The position numbers were made by a program, and so were the translations under genes. The notes under the pieces are model-generated. The model saw nothing but the letters and a program-made list of their open reading frames with translations, did no database searches and was not told where the DNA came from. 64,000 nt of DNA, from NCBI GenBank assembly GCA_023451825.1, contig JAEXYA010000008.1, positions 1 through 64,000 of the forward strand, read 5' to 3'. The DNA is from Pseudomonadota bacterium (GTDB taxonomy: Bacteria > Pseudomonadota > Alphaproteobacteria > Rhizobiales > Xanthobacteraceae). Positions 1 through 7,154 of the stretch are shown here, one piece after another; positions within the stretch are counted from its first letter, which is position 1, and each line of letters starts with the position of its first letter.

Positions 1-40
1 GCGGGGGGGGGGGGGCCCGCTTGGGGGAGGGAAAAGAACG
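1..40. other. Poly-G tract at window edge
   Basis: Thirteen consecutive G (positions 3-15) followed by C- and G-rich sequence. It lies outside any recognisable gene and could be a real homopolymer or an assembly or read artefact; nothing else is visible in these 40 bases. Confidence 0.5.
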
Positions 41-208
41 CTACGTCTTGCGCGCAGCCTTCCGCCGTATCGGCGGATTCCTGCTCGGCGCCTGGCGTTG
101 CAGCGCGTCGAGATGCGCCAGGAATTCGCGAAACACCGTCAGGTGATCCCTGGCCGCTTTCGTCTCCGGCCGGATCGAACGCAGCGTGTCAAGAAGCCTG
201 TCCATCAT
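41..208 (-). CDS. Small basic hypothetical protein (55 aa)
   Basis: A 55-residue reading frame starting MMDRLLDTLR and ending in a basic tail (RRKAARKT). An AGGAG Shine-Dalgarno lies about 5 nt before the ATG at 208; the second ATG at 205 is an alternative. The middle (ETKAARDHLTVFREFLAHLDAL) is predicted helical and amphipathic. It follows the small membrane-protein gene at 251-481 in the same direction, so it is probably part of the phage/GTA-like operon. I do not recognise a family. Support is the ribosome-binding site, codon pattern and operon position. Confidence 0.45.
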   Translation of the reverse strand: MMDRLLDTLRSIRPETKAARDHLTVFREFLAHLDALQRQAPSRNPPIRRKAARKT

Positions 209-250
209 CGCACTCCTGGAAGCGCGATCATTCGCGATCGCAAACGATCG

Positions 251-481
251 CTAGCGATCGCTGTCACTATCGGTTTCGGCCCCTCGCCCGCGTCGTCCGA
301 CGCGGCGATTGAACAAAGCGAGCTGGCGGACGAACTCGTCAAAGCGCCGCGATGCGCCGGCAAGCTCACGCAGCGCGAACAGCGCCGCGAGACTCGCCAC
401 CGACGCCCATAGGAACAGCGCCAGATGCGCGAGATCACCGCGCTTCAGGAATGTCTCGATCAGGTCGGAGATCACGGTCAT
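251..481 (-). CDS. Small single-pass membrane protein in GTA-like cluster
   Basis: A 76-residue protein. After an N-terminal amphipathic stretch (MTVISDLIETFLKRGDL) there is one hydrophobic segment (about residues 20-40, LALFLWASVASLAALFAL) and an Arg/Asp-rich C-terminus. I chose the ATG at 481 over the GTG at 490 because of a GAG-type ribosome-binding site. Its place behind the portal gene recalls the tiny g3.5 membrane protein of RcGTA-like clusters, but I infer that from size and position only. Confidence 0.5.
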   Translation of the reverse strand: MTVISDLIETFLKRGDLAHLALFLWASVASLAALFALRELAGASRRFDEFVRQLALFNRRVGRRGRGAETDSDSDR

Positions 482-561
482 GACAATCACTCAGCCACAA
501 GCACGCCGTCCCCTTGCGGAGCGGCGTGCGCGCGCATTCCAAATGTAAAGAGAGACGCCGC

Positions 562-1227
562 CTAGGCGGCAGCGCCAACGACCTCGATCAGCTCCACCGG
601 CCCACCCGGCACGGCATCGTCGAATACGCCGATCACCAGCCGCCCGGTCTTCCACGCGTTGGTGTCGAGATTGCTGCGGTTCTGCAGCAGCAGCGGCCCG
701 TTCGGATGGCGGTCATGACCGTGCACCACATGCTTCGGTCCAAGCCCGCTGTCGTCATCGTCGGCATAGCGCTTGGTCAGCAGCACCATCGCCTCCTGCT
801 GCCGCAGCGGCAGCGCGGGATCGACGCCGGCATGAACATAGATGCGATGCGCATCCTCGTAAAACAACGGCCGTCCGTCGAGCCAGGCGATATCGTGCAT
901 CGGCACCTCGGCGGCGTCGTTGTTGTAAGACGCAAGCGCGGTGTCGCCGCCCTTCGCGAGCCAATCCTCCATCGCGATATCGCCGCGCAGCGCCGCCACC
1001 ATCAGCGCGTCGTGATTGCCTTTCAGCATTGCGGTTCGCCAGAGCGCCGGCATCCCTGCCCGCAGCCGCGCGATCACGCCGCGCGAATCCGGGCCCTTAT
1101 CGACGTAATCCCCGAGCACGATGAGCGTTGCCGCAGCTCCTGTCGCATGCGCATCGATACGCGCCAGCGCGAGATCAAGCAGATCGCGGCGGCCGTGCAG
1201 ATCGGGAATGACATAAGTGAGCGGCAT
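562..1227 (-). CDS. PP2A-like metallophosphatase (calcineurin-like)
   Basis: A 221-residue metallophosphoesterase of the bacterial/phage PP family (lambda phosphatase type). The dimetal motifs are intact: D9-x-H11-G, G39-D-Y-V-D43-K-G, G70-N-H72-D, and a late VVHGHD histidine motif. Members hydrolyse phosphoserine/threonine peptides or Ap4A-like dinucleotides; the substrate here is unknown. It starts 8 nt after the portal stop codon and is co-directional, so it is probably transcribed with the packaging genes. A phosphatase here is not part of the canonical RcGTA head module and may be a lineage-specific accessory. Confidence 0.85.
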   Translation of the reverse strand: MPLTYVIPDLHGRRDLLDLALARIDAHATGAAATLIVLGDYVDKGPDSRGVIARLRAGMPALWRTAMLKGNHDALMVAALRGDIAMEDWLAKGGDTALASYNNDAAEVPMHDIAWLDGRPLFYEDAHRIYVHAGVDPALPLRQQEAMVLLTKRYADDDDSGLGPKHVVHGHDRHPNGPLLLQNRSNLDTNAWKTGRLVIGVFDDAVPGGPVELIEVVGAAA

Positions 1228-1235
1228 GATGCGTT

Positions 1236-2408
1236 CTAACCCAACCTGTCCCCGCCTTCCACCGGCGCATAGCCCACCGCTTCACGTTTTTCGTTCAGCG
1301 TCAGGAACGCCGCCGCATTCACCCGCTCCCACAGCGCGACGCGGTCACCCGCCAGCGCATCCACGCGGTCGGTGTCGATCTCGATGCGGATGCCATCGCC
1401 GTATTCGCCGGCCAGCCACTGTGCCAGCGCATTGCCGGTGCGCGCCGCCAGCGGCAATACGGTCTGGCGGAAGAAGCTGCGATTGGCCTCGGCGAAATTC
1501 GCGAACGTATTGTCGCCGGGGATGCCGAGCAGCATCGGCGGCACGCCGAAGGCCAGCGCGATTTCGCGCGCGGCGGTGTGGCGAGCCTCGAGGAAATCCA
1601 TGTCCTTCGGCGTCAATGACATCGGCTTCCAGTCGAGGCCGCCTTCCAGCAGCAGCGGCCGGCCCGCATTCATCGCACCCTGGTAATTGTTTTCAAGTTC
1701 GCGCTTCAGCCGGTCGAATTGCGTTTCCGACAACACCGCACTGTCCGGCCCCGCATAGACCAGCGCGCCGGATGGCCGCGCCGCATTGTCGAGCAGTGCC
1801 TTGTTCCATTTGGCGGAGGCGTTGTGGGTGTCGAGCGCCGTCGCCGCGGCATCGATGGGCGCGAGACCATAGTGATCGTCGAGCGGATGAAAGAATGTGA
1901 GATGCAGGATCGGCGGCACTTTTGTCGATGCCTGGTCGAAGCGCAGGCTGCGACCGTTGACATTGTACTCATACGCCTCGGCCCAGCCATCGCTGCCGGC
2001 GATGAGCTTCATGCGATCCGGCCGCAGCGCATAGAGCTCGCGCACGCGCGCGTCCAGCGTCACGGATTCGATATAGGCATTGCCGGCGAGCAAGAGATGC
2101 GCATAGAGCGCCTCGAAGAACAGGTTGCCGTCCTGGCGCGGATTGGGCCGCGTCAATAGCTGCATCAGCGGATGCGCCTCGCTCTCATGGGCGCCATCGA
2201 ACACGATGAAGCGACACGCCGCCGCGTTCTCGGCGATCAGGCGAACCGCGCGATGCACGATGGCATTGGCGATATAGCCTTCGCGCGCCAGCGATGAGTA
2301 GTCACGCGGCGACCACCGCGCACGCCCCTCATACTGAAAAAGCAATTTCGCCGTTCGCGACGCCTTGATTTCAGGCGCCGCAAGATAGGCTTTCAGGCGT
2401 TCGAACAT
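1236..2408 (-). CDS. HK97-family phage/GTA portal protein
   Basis: A 390-residue portal protein, the dodecameric ring through which DNA is packaged. Family signs are the N-terminal region with IANAIVHRAVRLIAENAA, the central YALRPDRMKLI segment, the LLGIPGDNTFANFAEANRSFF motif region and the C-terminal ALAGDRVALWERVNAAAFLTLNEKREAVG. The frame is open to 2597, but the start MFERLKAYLAA at 2408 fits the family, and the extra 63 residues would be translated repeat DNA. It lies downstream of the large terminase on the same strand, the usual terminase-portal order, but the two are separated by an inserted REP/GIY-YIG block. Confidence 0.9.
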   Translation of the reverse strand: MFERLKAYLAAPEIKASRTAKLLFQYEGRARWSPRDYSSLAREGYIANAIVHRAVRLIAENAAACRFIVFDGAHESEAHPLMQLLTRPNPRQDGNLFFEALYAHLLLAGNAYIESVTLDARVRELYALRPDRMKLIAGSDGWAEAYEYNVNGRSLRFDQASTKVPPILHLTFFHPLDDHYGLAPIDAAATALDTHNASAKWNKALLDNAARPSGALVYAGPDSAVLSETQFDRLKRELENNYQGAMNAGRPLLLEGGLDWKPMSLTPKDMDFLEARHTAAREIALAFGVPPMLLGIPGDNTFANFAEANRSFFRQTVLPLAARTGNALAQWLAGEYGDGIRIEIDTDRVDALAGDRVALWERVNAAAFLTLNEKREAVGYAPVEGGDRLG

Positions 2409-2429
2409 GAGTTGATCCCTGCTATACTT

Positions 2430-2550
2430 GTCCCGGACGCGGTGCGGCGCAAAGTGTCGCTTCGCAGAGCCGGGACCGCACCAACCAGCGGCGTTCGTAA
2501 AGGTCCCGGTTCTGCGAAGCAGCGCAAGCGCGCTGCATCGCGCCCGGGAC
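2430..2550. repeat. REP pair (BIME-like), left copy beside GIY-YIG gene
   Basis: Two roughly 48-bp palindromic units in inverted orientation (2430-2477 and 2502-2550) around a 24-bp spacer. Each arm begins GTCCCGG, contains GCTTCGCAGA and ends CCGGGACC, with an internal GC hairpin. The whole unit opens with TTGTCCCGG and closes with CCCGGGACAA, so it can fold as one branched hairpin. A second copy with the same arm order lies at 2862-2980. Confidence 0.9.
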
Positions 2551-2563
2551 AAGGAAGAAGAGA

Positions 2564-2857
2564 ATGCCGCGGCGTTTCTTCGTTTACATCCTCGCAAACA
2601 CGAAACGCGGCGTGCTGTATGTCGGTGTCACTAGCGACATCACCCGTCGGCTATCCGAACATCGCGCGAAATGCGTGCCTGGGTTTACCAACGACTATGG
2701 TGTGACGGTTCTCGTCTATCTCGAAGAGTATGCCTCGATCCTGGAAGCCCGCGCACGCGAACATGCATTGAAACGCTGGCGACGCAGTTGGAAATTCGAA
2801 CTCATTGAAAGCCTCAACCCCGACTGGCGCGATCTGTCGGAAGATCTCATCCTTTAA
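2564..2857 (+). CDS. GIY-YIG endonuclease domain protein (REP-associated)
   Basis: A 97-residue stand-alone GIY-YIG (URI-type, COG2827-like) nuclease domain. The signature is VYI near residue 8, YVG near 19, the catalytic Arg in TRRLSEHR, and an acidic EARAREHALKRWRR helix that supplies the metal-binding Glu. Small proteins of this family have no established in vivo role. The gene is on the opposite strand to the surrounding packaging genes, sits between the large terminase and portal genes, and is flanked within about 15 bp on each side by near-identical REP pairs. It therefore looks like inserted DNA and not part of the phage module. The ATG at 2564 starts just after the left repeat, with GGAAGAAGAGA as ribosome-binding site. 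Confidence 0.85.
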   Translation: MPRRFFVYILANTKRGVLYVGVTSDITRRLSEHRAKCVPGFTNDYGVTVLVYLEEYASILEARAREHALKRWRRSWKFELIESLNPDWRDLSEDLIL

Positions 2858-2861
2858 CCGT

Positions 2862-2980
2862 GTCCCGGACGCGATGCGGCATGCTTATGCCGCTTCGCAG
2901 AGCCGGGACCGCCACAAACTTCGAGTTTCGTGCGGTCCCGGTTCTGCGAAGCAGCGCAAGCGCTGCATCGCGCCCGGGAC
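2862..2980. repeat. REP pair (BIME-like), right copy beside GIY-YIG gene
   Basis: The same architecture as 2430-2550: arm 1 at 2862-2910, arm 2 at 2934-2980 in inverted orientation. The 23-bp spacer is itself nearly palindromic (CACAAACT against AGTTTCGTG), giving a potential three-way hairpin. It begins 5 nt after the GIY-YIG stop codon and ends 6 nt before the terminase stop, so the repeats precisely delimit the GIY-YIG insertion. Confidence 0.9.
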
Positions 2981-2985
2981 AAGGT

Positions 2986-4389
2986 TCACAACACACTGAT
3001 CCGTGGCCCATCCCCGCGCCGCCCCAGCGCCAGCGAGGTCACGGCCCAGGCCATGGCATCGAGCCGGTCCGGCGACTTGCCATTCGACAATCCCGAACTC
3101 GCAAAATCACACATCTCGTCCTCCAGTTCGGGAAACGTGCCGACATGTTTCACGCGGCCTTGCTCATAGAGCGCGGCCACCGGCTCGGCGCGCAGCCATT
3201 TGCCGCGCGTCGCGCGCACCGCGATCACCGGCACGCCCGCGTCGATCTCGTTGATCACCGTGCGCACCATGTCGCCGCCCTGATTGACCTCGACCACCAG
3301 CGCATCCGCTTCCAGCCGCCGCCATAACGCAATCGCCTTGTTCGCCCACATGGTCGGCGTCGCGCCCCTCACGCTGTCGTCGGCCAGCACATAGACGATG
3401 CCACTCTCGGCGAGCCCGGCCGCCACGATGCCGCAGGCATCGGCGCGTTTGGTCGATGAGGCCGGCGGATCGACCGCCACCACGATGCGTTGCAAGCCGG
3501 GCGGCGCATCGGCACGACATTGCTCGAGCAATGCACGCGACCACAACGCATCGGGCCGGTCCTCGATGATCTCGCCATTCAGTTCCTGCCGCCCCAGCCG
3601 CGTGCCGGCATAGCGCGCCATCACATGGCGCAGAAATGTCGGCGCCAGATGAAACGCATTGGCCGCCGTCGCCGCACGCGTCACTGCCGTGCCGGGATCG
3701 GCGAGCAGGCGCTTGAGCCAGGCGCTCGGCCGCGCCGTCGTCGTGATCAATTGCCGCGGCTGATGCCCCAACCGCAATCCGAATTGCAGCATGTCGAAGG
3801 CCGCCTCCGCCTGCCGCCACTTCGCCATCTCGTCCGACCATGCACAGTGAAACTGCGGCCCGCGCAGGCTCTCGGGGTCTTCTGCCGAAAACACTTCGGC
3901 AATCGCACCATTCGCCCATTCCAGCCGCCGCCGCGATGGCGTCCATACCGGCCGCTCCGCCCGCGCATGCACGCTGAGAATGCCCGAGACGCCCTCGATC
4001 ATCACCTCGCGCACATCATGTTCGGTCTCGCCCACCAGCGCGATGCGCCCCGCCACGCGGTCGGCGAAAGGCGGCTTGCCCAGCGCCTGAGCGCGCACCC
4101 ATTCGGCCCCCGCCCGCGTCTTGCCCGCGCCGCGGCCGCCGATCAGCAGCCATGTCAACCAGGGCTCGCCATTCGGTGCGGCAGGCGGCGGCAGCTGATG
4201 CGGATGCGCAAAGACAGGCCAGCATTCTTCAGCCAGAAACCTGATTTCCTCCGGCCGCATCGTCTGCCACAGATATATCCGGTCCGCGTCCGAGCCGTGC
4301 ATCCAGACGTCGAGAAAGGCGGTCACGGAGCTCGTCGAGGTCACGGGGGCGGTCGGCATCACGGGATCGGCCGGAGCGGTCGTCATCAT
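2986..4389 (-). CDS. Large terminase (DNA packaging ATPase), GTA/phage type
   Basis: A 467-residue terminase large subunit, the motor that translocates and cuts DNA during head filling. Walker A is GGRGAGKT (about residues 84-91), a Walker-B-like segment is FHCAWSDEM, and the C-terminal RNase-H-like nuclease half has VAVDPPAS and RLDAMAWAVTSL with conserved Asp. The start at 4389 (ATGATGACG) has a GGAG 8 nt upstream; ATG 4359 is an alternative. The start lies about 160 nt inside the upstream small-terminase-like gene in another frame. The frame is intact, so the enzyme could be functional. Confidence 0.9.
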   Translation of the reverse strand: MMTTAPADPVMPTAPVTSTSSVTAFLDVWMHGSDADRIYLWQTMRPEEIRFLAEECWPVFAHPHQLPPPAAPNGEPWLTWLLIGGRGAGKTRAGAEWVRAQALGKPPFADRVAGRIALVGETEHDVREVMIEGVSGILSVHARAERPVWTPSRRRLEWANGAIAEVFSAEDPESLRGPQFHCAWSDEMAKWRQAEAAFDMLQFGLRLGHQPRQLITTTARPSAWLKRLLADPGTAVTRAATAANAFHLAPTFLRHVMARYAGTRLGRQELNGEIIEDRPDALWSRALLEQCRADAPPGLQRIVVAVDPPASSTKRADACGIVAAGLAESGIVYVLADDSVRGATPTMWANKAIALWRRLEADALVVEVNQGGDMVRTVINEIDAGVPVIAVRATRGKWLRAEPVAALYEQGRVKHVGTFPELEDEMCDFASSGLSNGKSPDRLDAMAWAVTSLALGRRGDGPRISVL

Positions 4390-5080
4390 CAGCGCGTCTC
4401 CGCTTGTCCTCTTCCATCTCCTTGCGCAATTCGGATGCGACGCGCGCCAGTTGGGCCACGGCGCGGGCATGACGCTCCGCCTCGCTGGGTCCCGCCTCGC
4501 CACGCCCGGGATCGCGGGTAATGGCTTCGATCAGATCGAGCTGCCCGGTCATCGCATCGACCACACGAAGAATGAGTTGCGAATGGGATCGCGGGCGCTT
4601 GCGCCTGGTCGCAGCGCGTTTCAGCAAAGCGGCGGCCGACGCAGCGGAGATCGCCACCGCATCCGACGCCTTGCAATCGGTCCCGGTTTTTGCAGCCGGT
4701 TTTCGCGCAGAAGACTTTCGCGCCGCCGCCATCTTCGCTGCAGGCGGCTTCGCCGCGGATGTCTTCGCGGCGCGTGGCTGCGCAGCAGTTTTCTTTTTCG
4801 CCGACGTCCTAACGGCGGATTTCTTGATTGTTTTCTTGGCAGTTTTCTTTGCTGCTTTCTTGGCGACAGCCGTTGTTCGCGCTGGCTTCGTCACAGTGAG
4901 CTTTGCCGGTGCGGTCTTCTTCGCCCGCTCCGAGGCACGCTGTCCAACACCCGCATAGACCATCGTCGATCTGATGGTGTTCTTGCGCTTCTCGATGCCA
5001 GCCAGCTTGCGCGCTTCAGCAGGATCGACAGCGGCGATCTCGGGCGTCGCCGCGTCATCACATAAAGCAACAGCCCGCAC
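4229..5080 (-). CDS. Small terminase-like protein with Lys/Ala-rich N-terminal half
   Basis: A frame of 283 residues from a GTG at 5080. Residues about 55-150 are a Lys/Ala/Pro histone-H1-like tract (KKAAKKTAKKT). The last 130 residues are helical and charged (LILRVVDAMTGQLDLIEAI, then ARVASELRKEMEEDKRRRADDD). Its position directly before and overlapping the large terminase matches gene 1 (small terminase, TerS) of RcGTA-like clusters; that assignment is positional. The basic tract could bind DNA. The annotated start is doubtful: an ATG at 5120 in another frame joins this one only if the A5 run at 5085-5089 loses one base (see findings). Confidence 0.6.
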   Translation of the reverse strand: MRAVALCDDAATPEIAAVDPAEARKLAGIEKRKNTIRSTMVYAGVGQRASERAKKTAPAKLTVTKPARTTAVAKKAAKKTAKKTIKKSAVRTSAKKKTAAQPRAAKTSAAKPPAAKMAAARKSSARKPAAKTGTDCKASDAVAISAASAAALLKRAATRRKRPRSHSQLILRVVDAMTGQLDLIEAITRDPGRGEAGPSEAERHARAVAQLARVASELRKEMEEDKRRRADDDDRSGRSRDADRPRDLDELRDRLSRRLDARLGRGPDISVADDAAGGNQVSG

Positions 5081-5163
5081 CGGCTTTTTCGCCGGTCGGG
5101 CTGGGTATTGTTCTGGCCATGTGCGTTACTCGCCTGGCCGGCTCTCGCTGATGCCGGCGCCTG

Positions 5164-5316
5164 TTACGTCCGGAAAAACACAAACCACACGACTGCGAGA
5201 ATGATCACCGCTAGTCCCGTGCTCATCGACAACAGCGCGAGCACCGACGGGCCGGGTTCAGCCTGGCGTGCCTCGGTCGCTGTCTCGACGATCCGTTCGT
5301 TTTGATTTATCGCCAT
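5164..5316 (-). CDS. Small C-tail-anchored membrane protein (50 aa)
   Basis: Fifty residues: a soluble N-terminus (MAINQNERIVETATEARQ) and one C-terminal transmembrane segment (LSMSTGLAVIILAVVWFVFF). The ATG at 5316 has GAGGAA as a well-spaced Shine-Dalgarno, so I prefer it over the upstream ATG at 5355. Small proteins with this plan are common in Bradyrhizobium relatives; the function is unknown. It lies upstream of the packaging cluster on the same strand but with its own ribosome-binding site. Confidence 0.6.
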   Translation of the reverse strand: MAINQNERIVETATEARQAEPGPSVLALLSMSTGLAVIILAVVWFVFFRT

Positions 5317-5675
5317 CGCGTTCCTCGTTTTGCTGGGGCTCGAGATGCGCTGCACCTCAGTCGGGTGCCGTCCGACACCTCATGAAACAGGCACTCTGCG
5401 GCGCCCTGCCCGAAAGCAACGCGGCATCGGAAGCGATGTTCCGGTGCGCAATGACGTCAATATGTCGTTGATGCGAGGGGATTCGGAGCGTTGCGGCAAA
5501 GCCGCCGGCCTCAGAACCCAATTGTGGAGCATGCCGTAAACCTATCCGGGGAGCGCAACGCTGTCAAGGGATAAAATCCTGTTTCTGATTTTATTCAGAC
5601 CAACTGAAAATCTGTCGGCATGTCAGCCAGTTGCGGCTGGCGGCACGTGCAGGCCTGTGCTCACCCCGCTCGCGA
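5317..5675. other. Intergenic region upstream of DUF433 gene
   Basis: About 360 bases between the divergent genes at 5316 (minus) and 5736 (plus). I see no credible coding frame and no clear repeat. The right end leads into the promoter at 5676-5704; the left end must hold the promoter of the minus-strand small membrane gene, which I could not pick out. Confidence 0.4.
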
Positions 5676-5704
5676 TTGAAAAATAACCCGCGAAATTATA
5701 TATT
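5676..5704 (+). promoter_or_regulatory. Strong sigma-70 promoter of DUF433/DUF5615 operon
   Basis: TTGAAA (5676-5681), an exact 17-bp spacer, and TATATT (5699-5704), in AT-rich sequence unusual for this window. The ATG follows 31 nt later behind GGAGAGGGAG. TA operons are usually autoregulated by the antitoxin, so an operator may overlap this site; I see no clean palindrome. Confidence 0.7.
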
Positions 5705-5735
5705 CCGACGGATCGGAAGAAATGGAGAGGGAGCG

Positions 5736-6383
5736 ATGCCTGCGGTTTCGGAGATGCTGAAGACCACCGAAGCAGCGGTCGTGGCACAGGTCAGCCTGCG
5801 CGACGTCAATCGCGTGATCGATGAGCGCATCCTGCCCGACAGCTTTGTATCACTCGACGAACGCCGTCAGATTTCCACATCCGCCTGCAGTCTGATCGCT
5901 TTTTACTTTGAGAGCGCGCGGCGCCTTACGTCGGAACAGCGGCTGTCCGCCATGCGTTTTGCGGAAGCGCGCCTGCAGATCACAGGCATGACAAGCGAGA
6001 TGCTGAAGGCCGACTGGACCTTCCGCGAAGATTTCCTCACCATCGACTTTCGTCCCTTCGTGACGCGTGCGTTGGCGAGGCTGACCAAGCTTGACGAGGC
6101 GCGTCGCGTGATCACCGCGTCAGCGGATATTCTTGGCGGCACGCCCGTCATCCGCGGCACGCGCATCCCCGTTCACGATATCGCAAGCGCCTTGGCCGCC
6201 GGCGCATCAGAGGACGAGATGCTTGAAGACTATCCTGCGCTCAATCGTAAGAAGCTCGCGCTTGCCGCCTTTTACGCCGAAGCCAATCCGCTGCGTGGGC
6301 GCCCGCGCCCGTTGTCCACCAGATTGCCGGCCGGCACCCGGAAAATCTCCGAGCGTCGCATCAAGCGCATATCGGCAGAATGA
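5736..6383 (+). CDS. DUF433 antitoxin-like protein
   Basis: A 215-residue protein. The C-terminal part (about residues 125-190) is a DUF433 domain: SADILGGTPVIRGTRIPVHDIASALAAG, then EDEMLEDYPALNRKKLALAAFYAE, a winged-helix fold known from VapB-like antitoxins. The first 120 residues are an additional region with helical character and no family I recognise. The ATG at 5736 has an excellent ribosome-binding site, so the longer frame back to 5631 is not used. It overlaps the next gene by ATGA (6380-6383), typical of translational coupling in a toxin-antitoxin pair. Confidence 0.8.
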   Translation: MPAVSEMLKTTEAAVVAQVSLRDVNRVIDERILPDSFVSLDERRQISTSACSLIAFYFESARRLTSEQRLSAMRFAEARLQITGMTSEMLKADWTFREDFLTIDFRPFVTRALARLTKLDEARRVITASADILGGTPVIRGTRIPVHDIASALAAGASEDEMLEDYPALNRKKLALAAFYAEANPLRGRPRPLSTRLPAGTRKISERRIKRISAE

Positions 6384-6796
6384 AATTCCTGATCGACGAG
6401 TGTCTCAGCCCGAAACTCGCCGAGCTGGCGCGCGCTCGAGGCTTTGGGGAATCGTCGCATCTGGTATGGCTCGGCCGCGCCGCAACTTCGGATTGGGATC
6501 TCATCCCATTCATCGTTGCAGGCGACTGGACCTTCGTCACGCGCAACGCCATCGATTTTCGCGGATCGTCGTCCAGTCCGGGCAGCAAGGGCCAATATAC
6601 GCGCGTCGATCTGCATGCTGGGCTTATTTGCCTGAATGCAGCGGCCGCGATGACGCGGAGCCTGCAACTCGAACTATTTGGCGAGGCGTTGCGCGAACTC
6701 ACCATCGCGCCGGACATGATCAATATGGTGCTTGAAGTCACGCTCGAACCAGACGGTGATGTCCGCCTGACACGCTATGCGCTACCGGCGGATTGA
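6380..6796 (+). CDS. DUF5615 PIN-like toxin
   Basis: A 138-residue DUF5615 (PIN-like, Mut7-C/VapC-related) protein. N-terminal MKFLIDECLSPKL supplies the first acidic residues, the middle has DWDLI and the C-terminal part of the fold has VTRNAIDFRG, consistent with acidic nuclease residues. These proteins are predicted ribonucleases paired with DUF433 antitoxins. The start overlaps the DUF433 stop by 4 nt. Residues about 60-70 (SSSSPGSKGQ) form a low-complexity loop. Confidence 0.8.
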   Translation: MKFLIDECLSPKLAELARARGFGESSHLVWLGRAATSDWDLIPFIVAGDWTFVTRNAIDFRGSSSSPGSKGQYTRVDLHAGLICLNAAAAMTRSLQLELFGEALRELTIAPDMINMVLEVTLEPDGDVRLTRYALPAD

Positions 6797-6817
6797 AATG
6801 CCAACGGCATCTCACCG

Positions 6818-7108
6818 CTACGGCCGAGACCAGTTGGCGCCGGGCGCGCTTCTGATCTCATAGGGATAATCGACATTGATCACGCAATTGCCGCGCATGT
6901 CGGCCGCGGCCTGCAGGCACACCCGATAATCGAAATACTCGCAGATCTGCGGCAGCGGCCATCCGCGCGGCCCGGTGATCAGCACGCAATAAGGCGGGAT
7001 ATTCGAGCGCTTGGCCTTGGCGGGCCGTGCCTCAACCGGGGGCGCTGCAGATGTCACGATAACTGCAGCCATGGCCGCGGCGAGAACAGAGATACGACGA
7101 AAGCTCAT
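6818..7108 (-). CDS. DUF3551 secreted small protein
   Basis: Ninety-six residues with a clear signal peptide (cleavage around AAPPVEARPA). The mature domain has four Cys (YCVLITGPRG, QICEYFDY, RVCLQAA, GNCVINVDYPY), the DUF3551 pattern abundant in Bradyrhizobium relatives; the Cys are likely disulfide-bonded in the periplasm. Function unknown. A second family member follows at 7155-7430 on the same strand, probably a tandem duplication. Its leader contains three copies of a 12-bp repeat, each with AAGGA in the minus-strand sense. Confidence 0.8.
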   Translation of the reverse strand: MSFRRISVLAAAMAAVIVTSAAPPVEARPAKAKRSNIPPYCVLITGPRGWPLPQICEYFDYRVCLQAAADMRGNCVINVDYPYEIRSAPGANWSRP

Positions 7109-7109
7109 A

Positions 7110-7145
7110 GCGATCCTTGGTGCGATCCTTGGCGCGATCCTTGGC
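7110..7145 (-). repeat. 12-bp tandem repeat x3 carrying Shine-Dalgarno-like sequence
   Basis: Three adjacent copies of GCGATCCTTGG(C/T) on the plus strand; read on the minus strand each gives CCAAGGATCGC, so the copy nearest the 7108 start forms the ribosome-binding site of the DUF3551 gene and two more lie directly upstream. Confidence 0.85.
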
Positions 7146-7154
7146 TAAATCCGA

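Noticed and set aside
2412..2550. Portal N-terminal extension to 2597
   Set aside because: The extra residues would be translated REP sequence; the family start and spacing fit ATG 2408.
3490..4521. 343-codon plus-strand frame opposite the terminase
   Set aside because: Shadow of the terminase gene; no domain and no ribosome-binding site.
4690..4960. Lys/Ala-rich tract as a separate histone H1-like gene
   Set aside because: It is continuous with the small terminase-like frame, and no independent start with a ribosome-binding site was found.
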